45,773 bases of DNA. Source: Dehalococcoidia bacterium (GTDB taxonomy: Bacteria > Chloroflexota > Dehalococcoidia > CAUJGQ01). Location: the NCBI GenBank assembly GCA_035310145.1, contig DATGEL010000006.1, forward strand, positions 1 through 45,773, written 5' to 3'. Both the position numbers and the translations under genes were made by a program. This document shows positions 31,050 through 38,800 of the stretch, in pieces. Each line of letters starts with the position of its first letter. Position 1 is the stretch's first letter. The notes beneath the pieces are model-generated. The model had not been told where the DNA came from, made no database searches, and saw only the letters and a program-made list of their open reading frames with translations.

Positions 31050-32963
31050 ATGAAGCTCGGCCGATCGATTGCTTTCGCCCTTGCCCTGGCGCTCGTGCTC
31101 GCCGCGGGCGGCGGCAGGCAGCTTTCCGCGCAGGCCGGTTCGCCGGCAGTCTCGATCACGCTCGATCCGGCGTCCGGCCCACCCGGCGCCATCGTACAGA
31201 TCAGCGGCGTCTACCCCGGCGTTGCCGCCGGTGCGAGGCCGAACGCGGCCAGCGGCCACGTCGATCTCTGCTGGGACGGCTGTCCCGGCGGGCTCGCGGC
31301 GCTCGCCGTGCCGGTGCAGTGGTCGGACACGACGCCGGGCGGCTTCGGCCTGAGCTTCACCGTGCCGCAGGCGCCCTGGCTCACCGCGGACGGCCCGCAC
31401 GACCTTGCCGCGGGCGACTACACGGTCGGCCTGCAGTGCCTGACGCCGCCGGGCGGCAGCCTTGCCGGCGGCTGCGCCACGCGCGGCCCGGACGCCTCCG
31501 CCACCTTCACGCTCGCCGATGCGACACCGACCGGCTGCCCGCCCGTCGCCTGCGGCTCGCTCAGCCTCACGCCGAACCCGGCGACGCCCGGGCAGTTCGT
31601 GAGCGTGAGCGGCGTGGCGCCGCTGGCAACGCTGGGCGGTGGCAACGCCTTCGCCTACTCGCTGACGATCGACGGCGCGGCGGCCGTCCTGCGACCGCTC
31701 GCGCAGGCGCCGGACGGCTCCTTCAGCGACGCGTTTCGGCTGCCGCTTGCGTTGCCCGATCTCGGAGTACTGGCGCCGGGAGCGCACACGCTGGCGCTGC
31801 ACGCGGGGACTGCCGGCGGCAATATCGACGTCGCTTCGGCGGAACTGGACGTGCAGGCGCCGCCCGCCTGGAGCGATCTCGGCGCCCCGCAGCCGCTGCG
31901 CATCGAGCGCAGCGAGAACCTGCTCGACCCGGCCTTCGCCACCGATCCGGGCAACGCCGGCCGCCTGGCCTTCTGCGAGCCGGGCGACGTGCAACTCTCA
32001 CGCGACGGCGGCGTCTCGTGGAATCCGCTTTCGATCGCCAGCGCCGGCGACGCGGCCGCCGCAAACGGTTTCCAGTTGTTCGGCCAGGACGGCGGCGCGG
32101 CCTGCACGCAGCTCGTGCTGCCCGCCGGGCGGTCGAGCCTGATCTATGCCGCGTTCCCCGCCGCGCTGGCCGAGTTCGGCGCCCCGCCGATCTTTTTCCT
32201 GCCCTTCGAGAGCACCGACGCCGGCCAGAGTTGGCAACTCGTGCCCGCGCCCGACGGCTACGAGGCGAAGCAGTTCGGCGGCTTCCAGGTGGTGAACGGC
32301 GCGGTGCAGGCGCTGTTCGCGATGCCCACCGAGCCGGACAGCCCGCCGGCGCTCGCGGTCGAAGAGGCCATGGACGACGGCTCCTGGCAGGCGGTCGCGC
32401 TGAACTGCGCGGGCGAGGGGCCGTGCCTGCGCTTCGGCGCCGGGCCGAACGCAATCGGCTCGTGCGCCATGAACGAGCGCGTGCAGGCTTTGTTCTACTC
32501 GACGGACGGCGGCGCGAGCTTCCAGCCGCCCGCCGCGCCCGCCACGGTCAACGCCTGCGACCTGAACGAGCTGGCGCCGCTCTCGCCCATGGACGCCTTG
32601 CTGCTCGCCGGGCGCGCCGACTTCCCGCTGCAGGTCACACACGACGGCGGCCAGAGCTTCGGCTCGGTGACACTGCCGCCGCTGCCCGACGCCGACCCGA
32701 GCCTGCCGGCGCAGTACCGCGGCCTGCAGATCCTGCCGGACGGCTCGCTGCTGGCGCAGACGCAGGCCGGCGACGGCTGGCTCGGCCTCTGCCCCGGCGC
32801 TTCGGCATGGCAGAGCACAAACATTCCCGGCAGCGCGATCGCCTCGACGCTGCGCGTGCTCAACAGCCGGCTCTGGTGGCTGCAGCGCGCGGACGACGGC
32901 TCACTGCACCCCTTCAGCCTGCCGCCCGCCGCCGCCGGCTGCCGCGGCGGCGCGGGCACGTGA
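31050..32963 (+). CDS. Secreted Asp-box (BNR) repeat protein
   Basis: The 637-residue protein starts with a Sec signal peptide (MKLGRSIAFALALALVLAAG, then GGRQLSAQA). Residues 30-270 look like two or three Ig-like beta-sandwich domains (SITLDPASGPPGAIVQISGV; SLTPNPATPGQFVSVSGVAP). Residues 280-630 carry at least four Asp-box motifs S-x-D-x-G-x-x-W/F: LSRDGGVSWNPL, ESTDAGQSWQLV, YSTDGGASFQPP and VTHDGGQSFGSV, typical of beta-propellers. Sialidase catalytic residues are not evident, so it is more likely a binding or structural propeller. Scattered cysteines could form disulfides outside the cell. Confidence 0.75.
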   Translation: MKLGRSIAFALALALVLAAGGGRQLSAQAGSPAVSITLDPASGPPGAIVQISGVYPGVAAGARPNAASGHVDLCWDGCPGGLAALAVPVQWSDTTPGGFGLSFTVPQAPWLTADGPHDLAAGDYTVGLQCLTPPGGSLAGGCATRGPDASATFTLADATPTGCPPVACGSLSLTPNPATPGQFVSVSGVAPLATLGGGNAFAYSLTIDGAAAVLRPLAQAPDGSFSDAFRLPLALPDLGVLAPGAHTLALHAGTAGGNIDVASAELDVQAPPAWSDLGAPQPLRIERSENLLDPAFATDPGNAGRLAFCEPGDVQLSRDGGVSWNPLSIASAGDAAAANGFQLFGQDGGAACTQLVLPAGRSSLIYAAFPAALAEFGAPPIFFLPFESTDAGQSWQLVPAPDGYEAKQFGGFQVVNGAVQALFAMPTEPDSPPALAVEEAMDDGSWQAVALNCAGEGPCLRFGAGPNAIGSCAMNERVQALFYSTDGGASFQPPAAPATVNACDLNELAPLSPMDALLLAGRADFPLQVTHDGGQSFGSVTLPPLPDADPSLPAQYRGLQILPDGSLLAQTQAGDGWLGLCPGASAWQSTNIPGSAIASTLRVLNSRLWWLQRADDGSLHPFSLPPAAAGCRGGAGT

Positions 32964-32975
32964 CGCCAGTGAGCA

Positions 32976-33584
32976 TTACCGTGCGCTGCACTCCTCGTCC
33001 AATCCCCGTGACGGCGCCGCCCCGCTGCTGTGCTGGTACTGCCTGATAAAACCGTCGATGCGGCGGATACGATTATCGTCAGGTTCACGAAACTCGTTGA
33101 GCCAGTACAGGATGTAGCTCGTCTCCAGGTGCTCATCCACCTTGAAGACGTTCTCGATGTCTATCCAATCCTTCGGGCGGTTGAACAACGCCTTGCAAAC
33201 AACCAGGTCGGCGGCGGAGATGACGGGGATCGCCGATCCTACGTAATCAACCTCCCGAGTTCTGGTTGCCAGAGATGCATGGAACGGCGTATTGGCGAAG
33301 AACAAATCGACCGGCAGATCGCCCCAGCGCAGCCGGGTCTGGGCGATGGTTCGCAGATCGCGCTCGGCCTTCTCTCGGTCGCGGATGAGAAAGACAGGCG
33401 AAAGGCTGTCCAGTACGCGCGCCGCTTGCTCTTGTGGCAACGCAATATTCACATCGATATCGTGCGTGTAGCGCGGGATGCCGGCGTACGCGAGTGCGAT
33501 TGCACCACCAAAGGCATGCGGGATGCCGTTTCTTTCGAATGCGCTATGAATCGCGATGATTTCCGTGGGAAGTAGCTCATTCAT
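32976..33584 (-). CDS. Nucleotidyltransferase, AbiEii/MNT-like (possible toxin)
   Basis: The 202-residue protein has the minimal nucleotidyltransferase core: HAFGGAIALAYAGIPRYTHD with the double glycine, then DIDVNI giving the metal-binding aspartates about residues 42-44, and DLPVDLFF supplying a third carboxylate. This is the arrangement of AbiEii-type toxins and of uncharacterised housekeeping relatives. A small gene overlaps its start by eight bases, a common toxin-antitoxin layout. Codon usage and base composition differ from the neighbours (more A/T), hinting at acquisition. It is convergent with the Asp-box gene, only 12 bp apart. Confidence 0.7.
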   Translation of the reverse strand: MNELLPTEIIAIHSAFERNGIPHAFGGAIALAYAGIPRYTHDIDVNIALPQEQAARVLDSLSPVFLIRDREKAERDLRTIAQTRLRWGDLPVDLFFANTPFHASLATRTREVDYVGSAIPVISAADLVVCKALFNRPKDWIDIENVFKVDEHLETSYILYWLNEFREPDDNRIRRIDGFIRQYQHSSGAAPSRGLDEECSAR

Positions 33585-33855
33585 AAGTGATGATCGCGAA
33601 CGTGTTGTCCTGATTCAGAATGAGCCGCACCGAGTCCTCGTATTGCGCGATCGTGTTCGGTACTGCTGCGCTGATGCGCCTGCCCTCGAGCAGGAGCCGA
33701 TACAATGTTCGCCCGCGTTGCTCATCGCTGGCATTGCGCCAGTATTCTACATCTTCCTGGTCGTGCTCGAGCGCGTTGCCCAGGAAGCGAGCAAGCAGTG
33801 CATCTTTGGCAGACGATCCGCGTTCGTTCTCGTTCACCTGGACTGCATTGTACAC
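33577..33855 (-). CDS. Small acidic protein upstream of nucleotidyltransferase (possible antitoxin)
   Basis: Its stop region overlaps the nucleotidyltransferase start by eight bases. The start is uncertain: GTG at 33855 gives 92 residues, GTG at 33837 gives 86. A TACAAT hexamer at the first GTG resembles a -10 element, which would favour the second start. The protein is helical with polar surface (DALLARFLGNALEHDQEDVE, GRTLYRLLLEGRRI) and has no DNA-binding motif I recognise. By position it could neutralise the nucleotidyltransferase, but its sequence does not match known antitoxins. Confidence 0.6.
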   Translation of the reverse strand: MYNAVQVNENERGSSAKDALLARFLGNALEHDQEDVEYWRNASDEQRGRTLYRLLLEGRRISAAVPNTIAQYEDSVRLILNQDNTFAIITYE

Positions 33856-34033
33856 CCGCGACAGCGAGAACGGTTCGGCTCACTTCGTGGCCCGCCGCAC
33901 AGGCGCAACGAACCGCGCACCGGGCATCTGTTCGGTGCGCCCCCGAATCGAATCTGCAGCGCTCAGTGATCGCCCTTCGCTGCGGCGTATATTCTCGCTA
34001 AAGCAAGGCTTTTGCCACGGCGGGAAGACGGCC

Positions 34034-34782
34034 ATGGAGCAGGAGATTCGCTTCTGAGGCACGCGGGACGGCGTGCGCATCGCCTACTCCACCGTGGGCA
34101 GTGGCCCGCCGCTGGTCGTGCCGCCGGCGGGAACCAGCCACCTCGAAGTGGCCTGGGAGTTTCCACCTAATCGTGCGTTTGTCGAGGCGCTCGCGCAGCG
34201 ATTCACGTACATCACATACGATCGCCGGGGCTGCGGACTTTCTGACCACGATCGCACCGACTTCTCGCTGGCGGCCGAGTTGGCGTGCTGCGAGGCAGTG
34301 ATCGATCGATTGGGATTGGAACAGTGCCGGCGCTTGTGATTCACCGGTGAGACGACCTGGCGATTCCATTCGAGCGCGGCCGGCGACTGGCTGCCACGGT
34401 GCCCAATGCGCGCCTTCTCCCGCTGGAAGGCGAGGCACACTTTCCCTGTGTGGGTGACAGCGACGCGATCCTGGGCGCGATCCTCGACTTCCTCGGTGAA
34501 CCGGCCCCCGACGCCGCACCGCCCACCCTCCACGCGGTTGCCGTGCCGCCCGCAGACGGACTGCCGAACGGCGCGACCGGCCTGACGCAGCGCGAGACGC
34601 AGGTGCTGCGGCTGCTCGCGGCCGGCTAGAGCAACAAGGAGATCGCCGCCGAACTGGCCGTGTCGGTGGCGACGGCCGAGCGCCACATCGCCAATCTGTA
34701 CGCCAAGATCGGCGCCCGCGGCCGCGTCGATGCGATCGCCTACGCGCTACGCGGCGATCTGAGTCACGCCGCAGCTCGGTAG
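34034..34782 (+). pseudogene. Decayed alpha/beta-hydrolase-LuxR fusion regulator
   Basis: The ATG at 34034 begins MEQEIRF, then TGA (34055-34057), then GTRDGVRIAYSTVGSGPPLV, the usual start of a hydrolase-like regulator. The frame runs through FTYITYDRRGCGLSDHD and stops after EQCRRL. In another frame from about 34322 the gene resumes with VPALVIHR, a TGA (34348-34350), DDLAIPFERGRRLAATVPNA and EGEAHFPCVGDSD. The LuxR helix-turn-helix follows as LTQRETQVLRLLAAG, a TAG (34627-34629) and SNKEIAAELAVSVATAERHI. So there are three nonsense codons and a central deletion that removed the region of the hydrolase nucleophile. It cannot make a working protein. Confidence 0.85.
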
Positions 34783-35217
34783 TCGATCTGCATACTCACC
34801 CTCATCCGCTGGCGAGCGAACTGCATCCCTTCCCTCAGCGAGGCTGAGGGTGATCCGGGATGGCGGGCCTGCGTCGGCGGCGCATCATCGGCTTGCGGGC
34901 AATGAGTAACGGCCCGCAAGGAGAGAGATGATGCTGCCGTCGCCAACCAACGATATGCTGCTGGACTGCAAGCTGCAGGAACTCGATCTGCTGGGCTGGT
35001 GCGGCCCTGTGTGGCATGCCGCAGCGGAAGCCGAGCAACCGTCGCAACGTCGAACATCAGCTCCCGCCCGCCGTGCCCTCGGCGCCCGGATCGGCATGGC
35101 GCTGATCCGCCTCGGCGAGCGCCTGACCGGCGCGCTTGCTCGCGGGCGTACACTGTGGGCGAGCGGGGCGGCGCTGCCCGGGCCGCCTGCCGTCTTCAGC
35201 GAGGGAGCGCAGCCGAG
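34783..35217. other. Gap between pseudogene and dioxygenase, with an orphan start
   Basis: This 435-bp region contains a hairpin at 34824-34862 and, from 34928, an ATG with an excellent AAGGAG leader. The frame reads MMLPSPTNDMLLDCKLQELD and later ARIGMALIRLGERLTGALAR, which looks like a real small protein, but has no stop before it runs into the dioxygenase gene in the wrong frame. It may be the remnant of a small gene that lost its end. I cannot support an intact gene here. Confidence 0.4.
34824..34862. repeat. Nested hairpin
   Basis: CCCTCAGC and GCTGAGGG (34832-34839 and 34843-34850) are perfect arms around GAG, enclosed by CATCCC and GGGATG. It could terminate transcription after the pseudogene or be a remnant of the dispersed repeat family. 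Confidence 0.5.
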
Positions 35218-36408
35218 ATGCCGTACTACGTTGCCCGCGGCCCGATGCCGCACAAGCGCCATACCCAGTTCCGCAAAGCCGACGGCTCGCTCTACCACGA
35301 GGAGCTGCTCGGCTCCGAGGGTTTCGCCGGTGCCAGCACGCTCGTCTACCGCCTGCACCCGCCCACCGCCGTGCAGGCGATGCAGGCGCAGCCGCCCATG
35401 CCGCGCGAGGTCTGGGACGACGACCTGCACCGCCATCACCTCTTCCGCACGCTGCTGGCCGAGCCGGAGGGCGATGCGATCTCCGGCCGCAAGACACTCT
35501 TCTTCAACCAGGACGTGGCCTTCAGCATCCTGCGCCCGGCCGGGCCGATGGCCTACTTCTTCCGCAACGCCTACGCCAACGAGCTGTACTTCGTGCATGA
35601 GGGCAGCGGCACGCTGGCCACCGCCTTCGGCCGCATCGACTACCGCCCCGGCGACTACCTCGTCGTGCCGCACAACACGACCTACCAGTTGCAGCCCAGG
35701 CCCGGCACCGAGTATGACCAGCGGCTGGTCTTGATCGAGGCCGCGGGCTACATCGAGCCGCCGAAACGCTACCTGAACGAGTACGGCCAGTTCCTGGAGT
35801 GGGCGCCCTACTGTGAGCGCGACCTGCGCCCGCCGGCCGAGATCGAGACCTACGACGAGCGCGGCGAGTACGAGGTGCGCGTCAAGACGGGCACGAAGGT
35901 CACGAGCTACGTCTACGCCGAGCACCCGTTCGACGTGGTCGGTTGGGACGGCTGTCTCTATCCCTACGCGCTCAACATCGCGGACTTCGAGCCGATCACC
36001 GGCCGCATCCACCAGCCGCCGCCCGTGCACCAGGTCTTCCAGATTCCGGGCGCCGTGGTCTGCAACTTCCTGCCGCGCAAGATCGACTACCATCCGCAGT
36101 CGATCCCCTCGCCCTACAACCACAGCAACATCGACAGCGACGAAGTCCTGTACTTCGTCAACGGCCAGATGCTGGGGCGCAAGGCGGTGGAAGTCGCCTC
36201 GATCTCGCTGCACCCCAGCGGCATTCCGCACGGCCCCAAGCCCGGCGGCCTGGAAGCCTCGATCGGCCACACCGAGACCGACGAGATCGCCGTGATGCTG
36301 GACACCTTCCGCCCGCTGACGCTGACCCAGGCCGCCCGCACCTTCGACGACCCGGCCTATCCGATGGCCTGGCTGCCGCGGGAGCAGGGCGTAGGGCCGA
36401 GGGGTTAG
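35218..36408 (+). CDS. Homogentisate 1,2-dioxygenase-like bicupin
   Basis: The ATG at 35218 follows GAGGGAG at about ten bases. The 396-residue protein shows the opening PYYVARGPMPHKRHTQFRK and LYHEELLGSEGFAGASTLVY of homogentisate dioxygenases, the N-terminal cupin (NELYFVHEGSGTLATAFGRI, RPGDYLVVPHNTTYQL), and the C-terminal metal site region YNHSNIDSDEVLYFVNGQM with ISLHPSGIPHGPKPGG. The family opens the ring of homogentisate in tyrosine breakdown using Fe(II). No other gene of that pathway is near, so a different aromatic substrate is possible. The last residues (REQGVGPRG) and stop codon lie in a heptamer repeat. Confidence 0.85.
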   Translation: MPYYVARGPMPHKRHTQFRKADGSLYHEELLGSEGFAGASTLVYRLHPPTAVQAMQAQPPMPREVWDDDLHRHHLFRTLLAEPEGDAISGRKTLFFNQDVAFSILRPAGPMAYFFRNAYANELYFVHEGSGTLATAFGRIDYRPGDYLVVPHNTTYQLQPRPGTEYDQRLVLIEAAGYIEPPKRYLNEYGQFLEWAPYCERDLRPPAEIETYDERGEYEVRVKTGTKVTSYVYAEHPFDVVGWDGCLYPYALNIADFEPITGRIHQPPPVHQVFQIPGAVVCNFLPRKIDYHPQSIPSPYNHSNIDSDEVLYFVNGQMLGRKAVEVASISLHPSGIPHGPKPGGLEASIGHTETDEIAVMLDTFRPLTLTQAARTFDDPAYPMAWLPREQGVGPRG

Positions 36409-36429
36409 GGAGCAGGGAATAGAGGGAGA
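36381..36429 (+). repeat. Heptamer tandem repeat across a stop codon
   Basis: Seven consecutive 7-mers of form GGnnnAG (GGAGCAG, GGCGTAG, GGCCGAG, GGGTTAG, GGAGCAG, GGAATAG, then a degenerate one) cover the end of the dioxygenase gene and its stop (36406-36408). The unit GGCGTAG also forms the repeat at the end of the permease gene at 41961-41995, read in the same sense relative to the gene. Confidence 0.75.
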
Positions 36430-36465
36430 AGCAACGCGCCGTGAGTCGCGGCCGCGCCGCGAAGG

Positions 36466-36603
36466 CCGCCCGCGGTGCGCCCCTACGCTTGCCTGCTAAC
36501 CCGCCGCCCTCTGGATCGCTGCAACCCAGGATCGCCCCTCTCCTTCTCTCCAGAATTGGGAGAAGGAGAGGGGTCGTAGAAACGAAGTGAGGATGAGGGC
36601 CGC
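36466..36603. repeat. Palindromic repeat between convergent genes
   Basis: CTCTCCTTCTCTCC and GGGAGAAGGAGAGGGG pair around AGAATT, followed by GTCGTAGAAACGAAGTGAGG and ATGAGGGCCGCC. It is nearly identical to the unit at about 27920-28000. Located between two convergent genes, it could serve as a bidirectional terminator; it runs up to the stop codon of the small gene at 36604. Confidence 0.8.
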
Positions 36604-36783
36604 CTAGAGCCGCACGCCGAAGAAGAGGGAGAGCGCGGCCAGCACCACGACCAGCCCGACGTAGAGGTAGCCGAAGCGGCGCACCCGCCGCCAGAAGCGC
36701 AGCGCAAACTTGAAGCGCAGCAACCCCAGCACGGCCATGACGCCCAGCGCTAAGATCAGCGTCTCGACGATCGATTCGCGCAC
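36604..36783 (-). CDS. Small two-helix membrane protein
   Basis: A 59-codon frame starts at GTG (36783) and ends TAG at 36604. The protein reads MRESIVETLILALGVMAVLG..., with helix 1 at about residues 6-22, a basic loop (KFALRFWRRVRRFGY), and helix 2 at about 40-56 (YVGLVVVLAALSLFFGV). The basic loop between two helices predicts both ends outside. It is not a shadow of any gene on the other strand, and its composition is what a real membrane protein shows. Function unknown. Its ribosome-binding site (GAGG) is unusually close to the start. Confidence 0.65.
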   Translation of the reverse strand: MRESIVETLILALGVMAVLGLLRFKFALRFWRRVRRFGYLYVGLVVVLAALSLFFGVRL

Positions 36784-36927
36784 GCCTCACGCCCGCGCCC
36801 GCCCTGCCAGCGGTGCGCGATCAGGATAGCAGGACGCGGCCGGCAGCAGCGGCGGCGTCACAACCGGGCGGCGCTGCCGGCCGTGACATCCGCTACTCGC
36901 GCCACGTCGGGCGCGCGGCACCATAGC

Positions 36928-36955
36928 TTGACACTCCGCGCCGCCGCGCCATGAT
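36928..36955 (+). promoter_or_regulatory. Promoter of the LLM oxidoreductase gene
   Basis: TTGACA (36928-36933) and CATGAT (36950-36955) are 16 bp apart, about 40 bases before the start codon. The first hexamer is a perfect consensus -35 element; the second deviates at one position from TATGAT. Confidence 0.55.
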
Positions 36956-36994
36956 CGGAGCAATCTGCCCATCCGCCCGCGCAGGAGCGCCCCG

Positions 36995-37888
36995 ATGCAG
37001 TTCGGCCTGCACCTGCCCCATCTCGGCCGCAGCGCCTCGCGCGAGGTGCTGAGCGGTTTCGCCCAGGCGGCCGAGGCCACGGGCTTCGACTCGCTCTGGG
37101 TCAGCGACCACGTGATCGTGCCGAAGCGGCTGGAGTCGCGCTACCCCTACAACGAGTCCGGCGAGTTTCCCTTCCGGCCCGACGCGCCCTTCCTCGACCC
37201 GATCGCCACCCTGCTCTTCGTCGCCGGCTGCACCGAGCGCGTGCGGTTGGGCACGGCGGTGCTGATCATCCCCTACCGCAACCCGGTAGTGCAGGCCAAG
37301 GAGCTGGCGACGCTCGACTTTGTCTCTGGCGGGCGGCTGATCCTCGGCATCGGCACGGGCTGGATGGCCGAAGAGTTCGCCGCGCTCGACGTGCCCTTCG
37401 CGCACCGCGGCGGCCGCACCAACGAGTACCTGGCGCTGATTAAGCAGCTCTGGAGCGCCGAGGACACGAGCTTCAGCGGCACGTTCTACCGCCTGGACGA
37501 CGTCGGCTTCGCGCCGAAGCCGTTGCAACAGCCGCGCCCGCCGATCTGGGGCGGCGGCCACAGCGAACCCGCCTTCCGCCGCGGCGGGCAGCTCTGCGAC
37601 GGCTGGCTGGGCGCGAACGTCAGCCCTCAGCAGGTTGCGGCGCAGTTCGCCCGCGTGCAGCACTACGCCAGGGAGGCGGGCCGCGACCCGGACGCCCTGA
37701 CGCTGGCCGCGCGCATTCCGCTGCGCTTCGCGCCGGGCAACGAGCAGGCGCTGCGCGAGGAGGTCGCGGCCTACCGCGCCGCGGGCGTCTCGCACCTGGC
37801 CTTCGACATGGGCGTGCGCTCGGTCGAGACGGCGCGGGAGACGATGGAACGCGTGATGGAGTCGGTGCTGGCGCAAGCGCGCGGCTGA
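36995..37888 (+). CDS. F420-type LLM oxidoreductase (luciferase-like)
   Basis: AGGAG seven bases upstream fixes the ATG. The 297-residue TIM-barrel protein shows MQFGLHLPHLGRSASREVLS, FDSLWVSDHVIVPKRLESRY, the strand ERVRLGTAVLIIPYRNPVVQ with AKELATLD, and GGRLILGIGTGWMAEEFAAL with PFAHRGGRTNEYL. It matches the class of luciferase-like monooxygenase-fold proteins that use F420 (the TIGR03619-like group) more than flavin-dependent ones, by the overall spacing and SDHV motif. The substrate is unknown. The family is abundant in Chloroflexota and Actinomycetota. Confidence 0.88.
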   Translation: MQFGLHLPHLGRSASREVLSGFAQAAEATGFDSLWVSDHVIVPKRLESRYPYNESGEFPFRPDAPFLDPIATLLFVAGCTERVRLGTAVLIIPYRNPVVQAKELATLDFVSGGRLILGIGTGWMAEEFAALDVPFAHRGGRTNEYLALIKQLWSAEDTSFSGTFYRLDDVGFAPKPLQQPRPPIWGGGHSEPAFRRGGQLCDGWLGANVSPQQVAAQFARVQHYAREAGRDPDALTLAARIPLRFAPGNEQALREEVAAYRAAGVSHLAFDMGVRSVETARETMERVMESVLAQARG

Positions 37889-37903
37889 ACGGCGCGGCGC
37901 CGG

Positions 37904-38077
37904 CTACTCGCGCTCCTCGTCCTGCGGCCCGTAGGCGGGGAAGTCGCGCTCGTAGTCGGCGGCAATGCTTTGCAACATGTTCAGATACTCTTCTTCCGCC
38001 GGCGTGCGCGGGTGGCGATCCAGCAAGCGCCGGATCAGGTCCAGCACCACGGCGTGCACTTCGCGATCGATGCTCAT
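37904..38077 (-). CDS. Very small helical protein of unknown function
   Basis: A 57-residue frame starts at ATG 38077 behind a near-perfect GGAGGAGGCG leader. The protein MSIDREVHAVVLDLIRRLLD... is strongly helical with many charged residues and ends DYERDFPAYGPQDEERE. The central part (RTPAEEEYLNMLQSIAADYE) resembles the helical segment found before the DNA-binding part of HigA-type antitoxins, but no helix-turn-helix follows. No neighbouring toxin is visible. It is convergent with the LLM gene with 15 bp between them. The strong ribosome-binding site makes it a likely real gene. Confidence 0.65.
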   Translation of the reverse strand: MSIDREVHAVVLDLIRRLLDRHPRTPAEEEYLNMLQSIAADYERDFPAYGPQDEERE

Positions 38078-38201
38078 CGCCTCCTCCGCGGCCGTGTCGC
38101 GTGATCGCGGCGGCCGCGCTCATCGTAGCGTAGCCGCCGCTGCCCGGCGCTTGCCTGGCATGGCCCCCGTGTACGATGGTGAAGGCGCAGCGGAGGCGGA
38201 G

Positions 38202-38741
38202 ATGTCCTCGGTTCATTCCACGGCCACACGGACGCTGCCGGCGCCGCGCCGCTCGCTCTGGTCGCGGCTGAAGCTGCCGGCGATCCTGCTGCTGATCGCG
38301 ATCAACGCCGGCGCGATCGTGGGCAACGCGGCACTCGACCTCTGGCAGGTGCTCGGCCCCTCGCGCGTGGTAAGCGGCACGCTCGTCGGCCACGAACGCA
38401 TCGTGCAAACCGGTGAGAACGCCGACGAGCAATACGTGCTGACGGTGGACACCGGCCACGGCAACGAGCTGATCAACGCGACCGAGAAGGCGTTCAACGA
38501 AACGCAAACCGGCCAGAGCGTGACCGTGGAGTGGGACGGCCGCGGCGCCCTGGGCCACGACGAGGCGCTGCGCAAGCTCACCGCCGGCGCCCAGGTCGTC
38601 TATCAGTCCCACCCCTGGCGGCGGGCGCTGAGCCAGCTGATCGTCGCCGGCATCACGATCGCCGTCGCCGCCGTTGCCACGCTCTGGCTGCTGCGCGGCA
38701 CGGCGCGGCGGCGCCCGTCCCCTACGCGAGCGAGCGATTGA
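38202..38741 (+). CDS. Two-helix membrane protein with exported middle domain
   Basis: The start at 38202 follows GGAGGCGGAG; an in-frame upstream ATG has no such leader. The 179-residue protein has a helix near residues 25-45 (LKLPAILLLIAINAGAIVGN), a soluble middle with a small beta-rich fold (SRVVSGTLVGHERIVQTGEN, QSVTVEWDGRGALGHDEAL) and a C-terminal helix near 145-165 (LIVAGITIAVAAVATLWLL) followed by an arginine tail. The middle is likely outside the membrane. It resembles DUF3592-like membrane proteins in overall plan, but I cannot assign a family firmly. Confidence 0.65.
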   Translation: MSSVHSTATRTLPAPRRSLWSRLKLPAILLLIAINAGAIVGNAALDLWQVLGPSRVVSGTLVGHERIVQTGENADEQYVLTVDTGHGNELINATEKAFNETQTGQSVTVEWDGRGALGHDEALRKLTAGAQVVYQSHPWRRALSQLIVAGITIAVAAVATLWLLRGTARRRPSPTRASD

Positions 38742-38800
38742 CCTGCCGGCCCGGCAGGTCGCCGCAGTGGCCGGCTGCTCGGCGATAACACGGGGGAGGC

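Noticed and set aside
34073-34339. An intact small alpha/beta hydrolase
   Set aside because: It lacks the nucleophile and the rest of the fold; start and end fit a decayed longer gene.
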